Shown here: one piece after another, positions 26,843-37,000 of the stretch
Layout of the letters: the number at the start of each line of letters is the position of its first letter
Position numbering within the stretch: the stretch's first letter is position 1
DNA from: Kordia aestuariivivens
Lineage (GTDB): Bacteria > Bacteroidota > Bacteroidia > Flavobacteriales > Flavobacteriaceae
Reading direction: 5' to 3'
Assembly: GCF_014397005.1 (NCBI RefSeq)
Contig: NZ_JACGWS010000009.1
Location: 62,001 to 126,000 of the forward strand
Length of the DNA: 64,000 nucleotides
Translations under genes and position numbers: made by a program
The notes under the pieces: model-generated
Database searches by the model: none
What the model saw: the letters and a program-made list of their open reading frames with translations, nothing else
What the model was told of the DNA's origin: nothing

Positions 26843-27784
26843 ATGGAGTATTCAAACTCAGACATAAGCGAAAAGCAGCGATTAGTATTTATATCTTTTA
26901 TGGAAGAAATTGCGAAAACTTATGGGAAACGTAAGATTATGGATTACAGTCCAAAGGATATAAAAAATCTTTGTTCAGGAATAAATAATTTCTTAGAGAA
27001 AAATAAAAACGTCGATGAAAATAAAGCAAAGACTATAGGTTTTACAACATTAAAGGGATATGTTGAAATATGTCAGGATGAAAATAAAGAATTAAAGTAT
27101 CGAGAATATATTCTCAATATATGCTCAAAGTATATAGGTGTTTTTCCAAAATATAAAGATTTTAGAAATTATATTGAGAGATCTAAGAATGTTTTAAAAT
27201 TATCGAATTATAAAACTAATCATTTAATCTACCCTTACCAAAATCATAATGAGAGTAAAAGTATAGAGATAAAAGTATTCGATTTCAATGAGATTTCTTA
27301 CGAATTGATTGAGAATTTAAATGAAAATGGTATAAAAGCACATATTAAATATTACTTAAAGAAAGTAGATGAAAAAGAGTTTGATGATAAAGTGAATTTT
27401 TGGCTTGGTGTACTTTTACTTCATAATAAACAATACAGACGTGCTATAAAACATTTAGAAGAAAGTATTGACTTAAATCCTGACAATGAAGAGTATCATT
27501 ACAATCTAGCTTTAGCTAAATTTAAAGGGAAGAGACCTTCTAATTTAAATAAAGAGACAGCAAATAGTGTTGAGAATGATATAAAGAATGCGATTAATTT
27601 AAATCCCCACAAAAGAAAGTTTCAAATACTTGCAGCAATTATTCGAGAGGACTATCATAATAGACGACTGTATTATTACCAGTGGAAGGAGGTAAGATTA
27701 GAAGATTTAGATTATTTAGAGAAAGATGAAATAGAGTTTAACAGGCTTTTACGCTTAATTAATCTTCCAGATTACTACAAGTAA
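26843..27784 (+). CDS. TPR protein 1 with unknown N-terminal domain
   Basis: The 313-residue protein has a conserved N-terminal domain (FISFMEEI, TTLKGYVEICQDENKELKYREYIL, FPKYKDFRNYI) shared with the paralogue at 28395, and a C-terminal TPR pair (residues about 175-240, including WLGVLLLHNKQYRRAIKHLE and YHYNLALAKFKGKRPSN). Such adaptors often link a sensor to an effector through protein contacts. It has no signal peptide. Its promoter matches that of TPR 2, so both seem co-regulated. The function is unknown. Confidence 0.7.
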   Translation: MEYSNSDISEKQRLVFISFMEEIAKTYGKRKIMDYSPKDIKNLCSGINNFLEKNKNVDENKAKTIGFTTLKGYVEICQDENKELKYREYILNICSKYIGVFPKYKDFRNYIERSKNVLKLSNYKTNHLIYPYQNHNESKSIEIKVFDFNEISYELIENLNENGIKAHIKYYLKKVDEKEFDDKVNFWLGVLLLHNKQYRRAIKHLEESIDLNPDNEEYHYNLALAKFKGKRPSNLNKETANSVENDIKNAINLNPHKRKFQILAAIIREDYHNRRLYYYQWKEVRLEDLDYLEKDEIEFNRLLRLINLPDYYK

Positions 27785-28394
27785 GAGTATATGGTATACA
27801 ATTAATAAAAAAGTCTTTTTTCAAAATTGTTGCTTTATTTATTGAATCTACACATTGATAAGTTAATGAATAAATATTTTGATGATTAAATATATATTAA
27901 AACAATATCATATGTAAAGAAGAATGCTAATTTAAATTAGAAGGATTTTGTCTTTGTGTTTTACAAAACAACAGAAACCTTATAGAATTAAAGTTTATGG
28001 GGTGTATTTCAATAAAGAAATGACATCAATAAAAATTAAAGAAGAAGTAAAGTGCAGGAAAATTTCTAAATCCTATGAAATATACCTTACCCAAAGTTTC
28101 CATTATATAATTACTAGTAAAAGGAAAGTAAAAATATATAAGTGTATACAAAAGTTCATCTTAGCAACCCTTAACTCTTGGAAGTTCGGCTTACAGCGTA
28201 AAATTATCAGGTTGTGAAATGTTAGAGGGAAATTTTAAGTTACAAAAAATACAATCAAGAAAATTTTAAGTGTACTATACAATAATCTATTAAAAAATCA
28301 ACGAACTGTAATTGTGTTTTCTTATCGGTTTATGGAAATCCATAAAATACTTATGTGATTACAAAATATATTCGTAGTGCAAAATGGATAGTAC
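27785..28394. other. 610-base region between the TPR paralogues
   Basis: The stretch is AT-rich and carries the promoter of TPR gene 2 near its right end. An 89-codon frame at 27948 with TTG start is not convincing as a gene. Around 28155-28205 a less AT-rich patch could be the remnant of a deleted gene. No tRNA or CRISPR repeat is present. Confidence 0.4.
28331..28374 (+). promoter_or_regulatory. Promoter of TPR gene 2 with palindromic operator
   Basis: A TATGGA-AA-TCCATA palindrome (28331-28344) followed by AAATA lies 36 bases upstream of a -7-like TATATTCG (28367-28374). The ATG is 28 bases after the -7 start. Spacing and sequence equal those of TPR gene 1. The palindrome centre is near -42, where class II activators bind. 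The adjacent response regulator is a candidate activator. Confidence 0.7.
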
Positions 28395-29360
28395 ATGAGG
28401 TATTCAGATTTAGAAATAGGGAAAGCGCAGAGGGATGTTTTTATATCTTTTATGCAAGAAATCGTAAGAACACATGCGAAGCGTAAGAAAGTTACAGATT
28501 ACACGGAAGACGATATAAAAGATCTTCATAAGGAATTAAATAAGTTTCTTAAGGATAATAAAGTTCCAGAGATAGATCGACCAAAAACTGTAGGTTTTAC
28601 AACCTTAAAAGGTTATGTAGATATTTGTAAAGACGAAAATAAAATACTTAAATACAGAGAGTATGTTTTAAACCTATGTTCAAAATACATTGACAATTTT
28701 CCAAAATACAAGGATTTTAGAAATTATATAGCTAGAAGAAAGGATAGTTTAGGTTTCTCCAAATATGAGATTAGAGAGTTAACATATCCTTATAAACCTC
28801 CAATTAATGAATCTAAACAATTTATTTCAGCTTCATCATCTAGTTATGAGGAGCTATCCCTTGAATTGCGTTCAAAATTGAATGAAAATGAAATCAGTAT
28901 ACATATTCAATATCATTCTAATGAAATTAAAAAAAATCCTAATGATGATATTCATCATTACTGGCTAGGCGTATTGTTATTACAAATTAAACAATATGAT
29001 GCAGCTATAAATCATTTAAATAAAAGTATTGAAATCAATTCTACAAATGAAGAATATTATTACAATCTAGCTTTGGCAAAGTTTAAAGGAAAAAGACCTT
29101 CTCGTTTAAAGATGGACGAAATTATGGACATACTACAAAGCTTGAATACAGCAATACGTATGAATAATAAAAAAGCAAAATTTTATCGATTGAAACAAAT
29201 CATTAACAAAGATTATTTTGAAAAAAAAGGGCTTAAAGTACCAGCAAAAGTTATTGAACTCAAAGCTATTAAAAGATTAGATCAAGATCCTTTTGAATTA
29301 AAAAGACTAATGGTCTTGCTAAACTTACCGTATAAAAAATTTACGGACTCAAAGTACTAA
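28395..29360 (+). CDS. TPR protein 2, paralogue of TPR protein 1
   Basis: The 321-residue protein repeats the layout of the protein at 26843: the N-terminal domain with FISFMQEI, TTLKGYVDICKDENKILKYREYVL and FPKYKDFRNYI, and the TPR units with YWLGVLLLQIKQYDAAINHLN and YYYNLALAKFKGKRPSR. It is followed 21 bases later by the first gene of the large operon, so it may be the operon's lead gene. It probably adapts the two-component or TPR signal to the downstream machinery, which is inferred from order only. Confidence 0.7.
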   Translation: MRYSDLEIGKAQRDVFISFMQEIVRTHAKRKKVTDYTEDDIKDLHKELNKFLKDNKVPEIDRPKTVGFTTLKGYVDICKDENKILKYREYVLNLCSKYIDNFPKYKDFRNYIARRKDSLGFSKYEIRELTYPYKPPINESKQFISASSSSYEELSLELRSKLNENEISIHIQYHSNEIKKNPNDDIHHYWLGVLLLQIKQYDAAINHLNKSIEINSTNEEYYYNLALAKFKGKRPSRLKMDEIMDILQSLNTAIRMNNKKAKFYRLKQIINKDYFEKKGLKVPAKVIELKAIKRLDQDPFELKRLMVLLNLPYKKFTDSKY

Positions 29361-29381
29361 TTTATTTATAACAATATCACG

Positions 29382-30053
29382 ATGACAACAAACGGTAAAA
29401 AAATTGAAAACTATTTTTCAAAATCTATTTTTTCAAAAAGTATAACTGATACGGAATTTGATGATTTGATCTGGAAGTCTATTCAGCCATTATATAGAAG
29501 AGCATTAGAAAAAACATCATTAGATGAGAGTGACTGTATACGAGAGTCAAAACTTATTATTGGGATAAAAGGAGCTGGTAAATATGAAGATATAGAGTTT
29601 AATTTCAAGAAAGGGAAAGATGGCTTTATAAGATATATTCCAAAAGTAATTACCATTATAAATTTTACCCAACATGAATTAGTAATTTATCAATGTGTAT
29701 TTGATCCAACTACGGGTCAACCATTAAATGAATCCACCAAGACTTATTTTTATGATGATATAGTTTCTATAGAAACAGAGACAAAATCAAAGTCCAAACA
29801 AATATTTTCACCCACAGAAAAAGTGTTCAAAAAAATACCCATTGCCAAACTATTTGTTGAAGGAGAAAAGAAAACGTATAACGTATCAGAAACATTTACT
29901 CTTACAACAAGAGGAACTTCCAGGGTTGAAGTCACACTATCTGATTATAAAATTGTAGAACAGGTAGGAGGAGAGTTTAATACTACAGAGGCTCAAAATA
30001 TTATTAGATCGGTAGATGCAATGGTAAAAGAAAAGAAAAGAAATAAATATTGA
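29382..30053 (+). CDS. Operon protein 1, possible PH-like domain
   Basis: The 223-residue protein has a beta-rich C-terminal half (VITIINFTQHELVIYQCVFD, YFYDDIVSIETETKSK, ETFTLTTRGTSRVEVTL) that suggests a bacterial PH-like or similar beta barrel, preceded by a helical N-terminal 60 residues. The family was not identified. It opens the compact 13.6-kb operon after TPR 2, and its product probably belongs to the complex of the downstream ATPase and GTPase. Confidence 0.5.
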   Translation: MTTNGKKIENYFSKSIFSKSITDTEFDDLIWKSIQPLYRRALEKTSLDESDCIRESKLIIGIKGAGKYEDIEFNFKKGKDGFIRYIPKVITIINFTQHELVIYQCVFDPTTGQPLNESTKTYFYDDIVSIETETKSKSKQIFSPTEKVFKKIPIAKLFVEGEKKTYNVSETFTLTTRGTSRVEVTLSDYKIVEQVGGEFNTTEAQNIIRSVDAMVKEKKRNKY

Positions 30054-30071
30054 TTATTGAATTTAATAACT

Positions 30072-31124
30072 ATGAACATACTAATCAATAACGATCATAT
30101 CATTTATTTATCAGAAAACAGGATTGTTGCTAAGAGTATCTCGTCTATCTGTTCGATCGATTGTTCTAACTATAATTCTCAAGATGTATATAAAAATTTA
30201 GTTACTGGTATTTCAAAATTCATGAAGAATATACCTGATATCTCATCAATAATTATAGGAAATGATTACTTAAACCATTTCTGTTTAATGGATAATTTTT
30301 CTGCTAAATATGCTATTACTTCAACGCTAGAGTTATTAGATTCAGATAATAAGAGTTATGTATTCCTTGATTTTTCTTTTAGGACTTTAAATATATTTTA
30401 CAACAAGGTAGATTCTATAACAGATAAAAAATCGCTTAATATATCTTTTAAATCAATCCTTAATGAAAGGTTTAAGGGTTTCACTCAGAAACAGGCAACG
30501 GAAGATTTTGTTGAACAACTATTTAAGTATACTACAAATATTGAAATATATAATTGGATGCTTTCAGATCAACTTAATACAGTTGATTTTGAAGAATTGG
30601 AATATTATAATATTAATGTAGGGATCAATAATGTCTTAAAAATCAGTTTGTATGATTACTTTGAAACAATAGTTAGTGTAGTAAATCAGTTTGTTAAAAA
30701 ACATTTTAAAGATCAAAAAATATTTTTTAAATCACCGTTTACTAATTTTCAACATATTTCTGCTTTTAATAAAAATACAGATATAACGTTTTTGAATGAA
30801 TTTGAATTTTTATCTCAAAAAGTTTCTAAAAGTAACTCACACCTTTTAAAAGTTTCCGATTACAATCTAAATCTAAACCAAAAAACACTTTCCAAGTCTT
30901 GGGTTTTGTTGAATCAAATTCAAAATAGAATTTCTTTGACAGGAAAAAAAGATGTTGTAGAAATACCTTTTTTAAACATTTTTGAGGAGTTGAAAGATTC
31001 ATATTTCCAAATTAAACAGAGCACTTATTTAAAATTGTTTATAGAAACCCAAACAAATTTTCTAAATCAGTCATGCTTAAAAATAACAACAATCAATAAC
31101 AAAATCTTTTACAAAGTTATATAA
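30072..31124 (+). CDS. Operon protein 2, unknown
   Basis: The protein has about 350 residues. The N-terminal half alternates short strands and helices (MNILINNDHIIYLSE, SSIIIGNDYLN, SYVFLDFSFRTLNIFYN), which loosely recalls the actin/Hsp70 ATPase fold, but no phosphate motif can be confirmed. The start is placed at the ATG at 30072 rather than the TTG at 30057. Its stop codon overlaps the next start (TAATG), indicating translational coupling. No family was recognised. Confidence 0.5.
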   Translation: MNILINNDHIIYLSENRIVAKSISSICSIDCSNYNSQDVYKNLVTGISKFMKNIPDISSIIIGNDYLNHFCLMDNFSAKYAITSTLELLDSDNKSYVFLDFSFRTLNIFYNKVDSITDKKSLNISFKSILNERFKGFTQKQATEDFVEQLFKYTTNIEIYNWMLSDQLNTVDFEELEYYNINVGINNVLKISLYDYFETIVSVVNQFVKKHFKDQKIFFKSPFTNFQHISAFNKNTDITFLNEFEFLSQKVSKSNSHLLKVSDYNLNLNQKTLSKSWVLLNQIQNRISLTGKKDVVEIPFLNIFEELKDSYFQIKQSTYLKLFIETQTNFLNQSCLKITTINNKIFYKVI

Positions 31125-32011
31125 TGAAAAATATAGAAAATGAAATAAAAGATATTCTTGAAAGTAATTATACTCCTCAAAAAAAAGCAATCCAATTGCA
31201 AAAAGGAATACGATTACTATTTGATTGTTTTGAAAACAAAGAAATTAAAGATGAATTCAATTCTTTTTCAGAAAAACTAATACAAGAAATAACATCTTTA
31301 AAGCAAAGAACTGAGGAAGTACATAATTGTATAAAAAGGAATGAAAACCTCTTAGAAGAAAAAGAATCTACTGAATCAAAATTTGTAGTCCTCGAAGAAA
31401 AATATGAAGAATTAAATATACTTAAAAAGAAGCAAGCATTTTTAAATCAGCATAATCTTCAAAGTATTAATTCCGAGTGTATCAACATTTCTAAGGACAT
31501 TCATAAAACAAAAGAGCAGTACATCAATACTCTAGAAGAGTTAAATAAATTTCTTTTAGATGAGAAAGAAGAACAAAGTGAATGCTTAAAAGAAAATATT
31601 AATAAAACAATTAAAAATATTGAGCTACTTGCTAGCCAACAAAATGATCAATTAGAAGAATTAAGTTCAATATTCCTAAACACCAAGTATGATCAATTTA
31701 AGAATGAAGTTGAAACGCTAACAGCTGATTACAATCAACGAGTTGAGAAAATTAATTCTATAAAGCTTGATTTGAATGAAATTAAAGAAAAGCATGCTGA
31801 GATAATGCAAGTTTTCAATCTTCATCATTTAGAAAACAATGCTATTTATGGAGTATTATCCAGTAGAGAAGGAGTATTAGAATATGTGAAGAAAATCAGA
31901 GATGATATTGAACATAAATTGAATGCTTATGATAAAGAAATAAAATCAATAATGGAAAACAGAGAACAACTTCCCTTGTTTGAATTAGCAGAAATTAAAA
32001 CATATAACTAA
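31124..32011 (+). CDS. Operon protein 3, coiled-coil
   Basis: The 295-residue protein is mostly long heptad-rich helices (roughly residues 40-230), charged and without transmembrane segments. It overlaps both neighbours by one base (TAATG), so its level is tied to them. It is likely a structural or adaptor part of the complex. No enzymatic motif is visible. Confidence 0.6.
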   Translation: MKNIENEIKDILESNYTPQKKAIQLQKGIRLLFDCFENKEIKDEFNSFSEKLIQEITSLKQRTEEVHNCIKRNENLLEEKESTESKFVVLEEKYEELNILKKKQAFLNQHNLQSINSECINISKDIHKTKEQYINTLEELNKFLLDEKEEQSECLKENINKTIKNIELLASQQNDQLEELSSIFLNTKYDQFKNEVETLTADYNQRVEKINSIKLDLNEIKEKHAEIMQVFNLHHLENNAIYGVLSSREGVLEYVKKIRDDIEHKLNAYDKEIKSIMENREQLPLFELAEIKTYN

Positions 32012-32586
32012 TGAAAGACACCATCAATATTTTAGATTTATGTGAATCTGGCACTAATGTTTTAGGACCAGGTAAGAGATATGTTATTTGGGTTCAAGGA
32101 TGTCCTTTTAATTGTGAAAAATGTACTACTCCAGAAGGGATTCCTATAAGATTAAACAAACTAACACCTATTAAGTCGATTGTTGAATCTATACTCAATA
32201 ATCATGAGATTGAAGGTATAACAATTTCGGGAGGAGAGCCATTCTTACAAGCGAGTAAATTATCAAAATTATTAGCGGATGTATTACAAATAAAACCAGA
32301 ACTGAGTGTGTTGGTGTTTACGGGCTATACATATAAACGTTTAGACTGGGCTAAAGCAAAAGACTTTCTACGGTATATAGATGTTCTTATTGATGGTCAA
32401 TACATAGACAAGTTAAATAATGGGAAAGAACTTAAAGGATCCTCAAATCAAAAAATTATTTTTCTAACAGATAAGTTAAGAGATGAAGAAGATTATTTCT
32501 ACACAAAAGGTCGAAACTTAGAAGTCATCGTAGAAGCTTCTTCTCAAACTATTATTGGAATCCCAAGTCGACAACTAAATCATTAA
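32011..32586 (+). CDS. Radical SAM activase-like protein
   Basis: The 191-residue protein has the radical SAM CxxxCxxC motif as C31-PFN-C35-EK-C38, preceded by GKRYVIWVQG, and the SAM-binding motif SGGEP at 73-77. The length and these features put it with 4Fe-4S single-cluster activases of the NrdG/PflA type. Usually these install a glycyl radical in a partner, but no such partner is seen in the window. Here it sits inside a GTPase/AAA+ operon, which suggests a different substrate, perhaps a peptide or nucleotide. It is a strong family call with an unknown role. Confidence 0.85.
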   Translation: MKDTINILDLCESGTNVLGPGKRYVIWVQGCPFNCEKCTTPEGIPIRLNKLTPIKSIVESILNNHEIEGITISGGEPFLQASKLSKLLADVLQIKPELSVLVFTGYTYKRLDWAKAKDFLRYIDVLIDGQYIDKLNNGKELKGSSNQKIIFLTDKLRDEEDYFYTKGRNLEVIVEASSQTIIGIPSRQLNH

Positions 32587-32596
32587 AAAAATCATT

Positions 32597-34021
32597 ATGA
32601 GCAGAACATTTAAAGTAGCATCTTTTGATCAGACAGAGCGCTATATCAATGAGTTGAAAACACAACAGCGCAATTTACAATCTCAAATGAATTCGGTTGA
32701 GAAAAACGCAAAAAATGCAGCAAGAAAAGAAGCGGAAAAAAGAGCTCAAGAATTACGTCACGAAATTGATTTAATGGAACGCAATTTAGAGAATCAATTA
32801 GGAAATCTTAGTGCCGAAATGAAATCTAATTACTTAGAACATAAGCGTGATTTAAATACTAAAACAAAAGAATTTCAAAGAAACATTTCTGATCTTAAAA
32901 ATTGGACAAAGCAATCACTTCATATACTTAAAACAGAAGTAGATAGTAAATTTCAAGAACAACAATCTCAAATAAATCATAACAGAGGTAAACTAAATGA
33001 AATTTTTCAGAAAGAAGCAAATGCAAAAGAGCAAGCAGAAAAAAACCTTAAAGATTTAGTAGCATTAGTTAAAATAATTGAAGGAAATACAAATCATCAA
33101 AAATTTGCTGAGGGAGAATTACATAAAATCAATAGTAGAATAAAACATCTTTTTGAATCAGATATACCTTCTGAGTCAGTCATCAGTAATGCATTTTCAA
33201 TTACAAATGATTTATACGATTTAGAGACAGATATTATTAAAAAAGAGAACCTTTTCAATGTTAGACATACTATGATTCTTAATCAGGCTCAAGAATTATT
33301 AAAGATAATGAATCATAATCGGAATGAATTATACTTTAAAGATGAAGAAGGTAATGAATTGAGAGACGATAATGATGAGAAGATTCAGGTTGAAGTTAAT
33401 TTTTGGACAGAAAATGAATATCAAAAAACCGAAGATTTAGTAAAGGAATTAGAAACTGAGTTGATCGAAAAAAAGAAGGCTCCTGAGTTAGATAATGCTA
33501 GATTAGATGAAATTACTGATACACTTGAAATATTTAAAAAAAAGCAAGAAACATTAGTTATTACAGCATGTGAAAGAGGATTAGCTTCTGAAGAACGCAT
33601 TGTGATAAGTGATGATTTAATACAGGCATTTCTAGAACAAGGTTTTGAACTGAAAGATGGAATAGCATCACATAATTTTATGGGAAATGAAGAAAATAAT
33701 ACCGAAACGGATCAACGTGAAGGTGTGGTTGCTGTATTAAAAAATGGAGTAGGAACGGAGATCACATTAATTATTCAACCTGATCGAACTAAGAAAAAAA
33801 ATAAGATCATTTTTCATAGGAATGATGAACATGATTTAAGTGAAAGAGAATATACTGAATACTTACAAAAAATCAATGATTATATAGAAAGTAAAGGATA
33901 TGATATGGGAGAACTTAGTGCTCCAAAAGGTATAGGAGATGTTCGACTAGAAGCATTAGCTGATGTCAATGCACTAAAAAAAGTTGGATTGGGTAAAAAA
34001 TTAAAGGAACAACTAAGTTAA
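32597..34021 (+). CDS. Operon protein 4, long coiled-coil
   Basis: The 474-residue protein starts with a long coiled coil (residues about 10-165, rich in Lys, Glu, Gln and Asn) and has a globular C-terminal part (about 350-474). The latter includes EGVVAVLKNGVGTEITLIIQ and ends with an alpha/beta segment. No motif points to enzyme activity. It lies between the radical SAM and the AAA+ genes with short spacers, and may carry one to the other. Confidence 0.55.
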   Translation: MSRTFKVASFDQTERYINELKTQQRNLQSQMNSVEKNAKNAARKEAEKRAQELRHEIDLMERNLENQLGNLSAEMKSNYLEHKRDLNTKTKEFQRNISDLKNWTKQSLHILKTEVDSKFQEQQSQINHNRGKLNEIFQKEANAKEQAEKNLKDLVALVKIIEGNTNHQKFAEGELHKINSRIKHLFESDIPSESVISNAFSITNDLYDLETDIIKKENLFNVRHTMILNQAQELLKIMNHNRNELYFKDEEGNELRDDNDEKIQVEVNFWTENEYQKTEDLVKELETELIEKKKAPELDNARLDEITDTLEIFKKKQETLVITACERGLASEERIVISDDLIQAFLEQGFELKDGIASHNFMGNEENNTETDQREGVVAVLKNGVGTEITLIIQPDRTKKKNKIIFHRNDEHDLSEREYTEYLQKINDYIESKGYDMGELSAPKGIGDVRLEALADVNALKKVGLGKKLKEQLS

Positions 34022-34032
34022 ATCATTATTCA

Positions 34033-37000
34033 ATGGCAGTTAAAAGAATTTCGGAGATAGATATTGAAAATAGGGGATTGTTTACAGCAATATATGGTAA
34101 TACTACAGGAAGTGAATTTTTTGTAGATGCTGATCTGAAAAAATATAATCTATGGCAACAGTTATTTATATTTTTTAAAGAATTAAAATATGATCTTGTC
34201 ATGTTTTATGATACAACACATTATTTTCATTCGTATTCACAACATGATTTAAACAGGCTTTTAAACCTCAAGAATACTGATAAAAAACAACAACTGAATG
34301 AAGAATATCTTTCAAAACATATAAAATCTACGTTAGGTTCTAATAGGTTCAAAAAATCGATGGAAAAATCTCAAAAAACTAATTCAACTCCAAGTCCTGC
34401 CCTAAAATTATCGAAATCTGATGGTCATAAACATAGTTTTTATAAAACACAAACAACACTAGATTTTAAAGAGTACTTACGACAAAATCTCACAAAAAAA
34501 AATCAAAAAACAGCTATTATTATAAAAACACCAGAAAATGCACATTTTGAAAAAGTTGATGATTACATCACTCTTTTTAAAGCGTTAGATAATAATTACG
34601 ATATAGATAAATCTCAAAACAAAGTAATTATTGCGTATGAAAGTAGTTCATCAAGATCTTTTGTTAACAACTTAACCGATGCAAGTAAAAAAGGATATCT
34701 TTTTCTAAATAGTTATTTCGAAAGTCTTTTCCTTAAATCTGATGGAGAAAGTCATACCATGAATAAAGACAATGTTTTTAACATAATGAGTCCTGATGAA
34801 AATGAAATCAGAAATGTGATAAACCTAAAAAGGCTTGAAGAAAATTTCATTGATTTTTTTCAAAAAATTGATTTACCAAAGACAACAGCTTCTCTATACC
34901 TTGATCAATTTAATATATCAGAAATATATAAACAGGATTTAAACCAATTAGCATCAAAAGCAATAAATGGCAAGTCAGGGATGTCACAACTCCAGAATTT
35001 GATTGGATTAAAAAAAGTTAAAGAGAGTGTCAATACATTTATAGAAAGATCACAATTTAATAAGGGAAATCAACTAGATGATGATTCTAGGTATCATTTA
35101 ATGTTTACTGGAAATCCTGGAACAGGAAAAACTATAGTTGCTAAAATTGTAGCTAAAATATTTAAAGAAAACCAAATCATAAAAGGCGGAAAGTTTACAG
35201 AAACAAAAGCTTCCGATTTAATCGCAGGTTATGTTGGACAAACTGCAATTAAAACTAGAGAAGTTTGTGAACAAGCACTCGGAGGTGTTCTATTTATTGA
35301 TGAAGCTTATGAACTTGCTTCTAATCAATTTGGCAAAGAATGTGTAGGAGAACTTATCCAATTCATGGAGAATGAAAGAGACCAGTTTGCAGTGATCTTT
35401 GCGGGATATGAAGATGATATGCAAGAGTTACTAGCATTAAATGAAGGACTCAATAGTCGAATCGGTGAGGTTATTCATTTCCTTGATTATAGCCCAGAGG
35501 AACTAATAGACATATTGAAATTGAAAATTAAAAAACTTCCATTAAAAATTGAAGAAGGCGCACTAGCACATATAAAAGATTGGATAACACAAAAGATAGC
35601 AGAAGATGCTAAAAAATTTGGAAATGGAAGAGGAATCGATAAGCTAAAAACTAGTTTGTTAGACATAAGGATTAAGAAAAAAAACGAAACTATTTCAAAA
35701 GAAGATTTAGACACAATTCATAAAATAGAAAAATCTAATGTGGAATCACAACTTCAAGAGTTAATAGGACTGAAAGATGTGAAACATAACATTAAAAAGT
35801 TTATAAAAAGAGGCAAATTCTTAAAAGATAATGAACTAAGTGGAAAAAGAGTTCCTAGATACCACTTAATGTTTACGGGGAACCCTGGGACTGGGAAAAC
35901 TATAGTTGCTAGGATCGTAGCACAAATATTTAAAGAAAATCAAATTATAAAAGGAGGGAAGTTTACGGAAGTTAAGGCTTCTGATTTGATCAGTAAATTT
36001 AGAGGCGATACTGCTGATAAAACCAAAAAAATATGTAAAGATGCTTTGGGAGGAATTCTCTTTATAGATGAAGCTTATGCTCTAGCTTCAGATAAAGAAT
36101 TGGGACAACAAAGTATGGGAGAACTTATTCAGTTTATGGAAAACGAACGTGACAAATTAGTTGTCATATTCGCTGGATATAAAAAAGATATGGAAGCACT
36201 TTACAAATTAAACATAGGACTAAAAAGGAGAATTGGAAAAGTGATACACTTTCCAGATTATTCAAGTCAAGAGCTGATTGAAATTTTTAATTTAAAAACA
36301 AAAGACTTGCCTTTTACATTAGAAGATGATGGACTTGATTTCTTCCAGGACTTAGTAGAACAAAGAATAGCTGAAGATTCCGTAGGGTTTGGAAATGCTG
36401 GAGGTATTGATAAGCTTATAGATGATATTATAGATATCGTAGCAGAAAATGAAAAACAAACTATTTCAAAAGAAGATTTAAGCAATGCATTCGGAATAGA
36501 AACAATCAATAGTACTGATGAACTTACCAAATTAATTGGTCTAAAAGAAGTTAAAGATAAGATTAAGACATTTATAATGAGGTCAAAATTTAGCAAAGAG
36601 AATCAATTAGAAGATAATTCCAGATATCATTTAATGTTTACTGGAAACCCAGGAACTGGGAAAACCATAGTAGCTAAAATTGTAGCTAAAATATTTAAGG
36701 AAAATCAAATCATAAAAGGTGGAAAATTTACAGAAGTAAAGGCTTCAGACTTAATTGCAGGTTATCTTGGACAAACAGCAATTAAGACGAGAGAAGTTTG
36801 CGAAAAAGCACTTGGAGGTGTCTTGTTTATTGATGAAGCCTATACACTTGCATCCAATAAATACGGAAATGAATATGGAAAAGAATGTATAGGAGAGCTT
36901 ATTCAGTTTATGGAAAATGAAAGAGATCGATTAGTAGTAATATTTGCAGGATATGAAGAAGATATGCAAGAGTTATTAAAATTAAATGAAGGATTGGATA

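Noticed and set aside
27948-28217. 89-codon frame with TTG start between the TPR genes.
   Set aside because: No motif, poor start, unusual composition; it is probably chance or a decayed gene.
30072-31124. Possible actin/Hsp70-type ATPase.
   Set aside because: Only a loose strand-helix pattern; no phosphate-1 or phosphate-2 motif could be confirmed.
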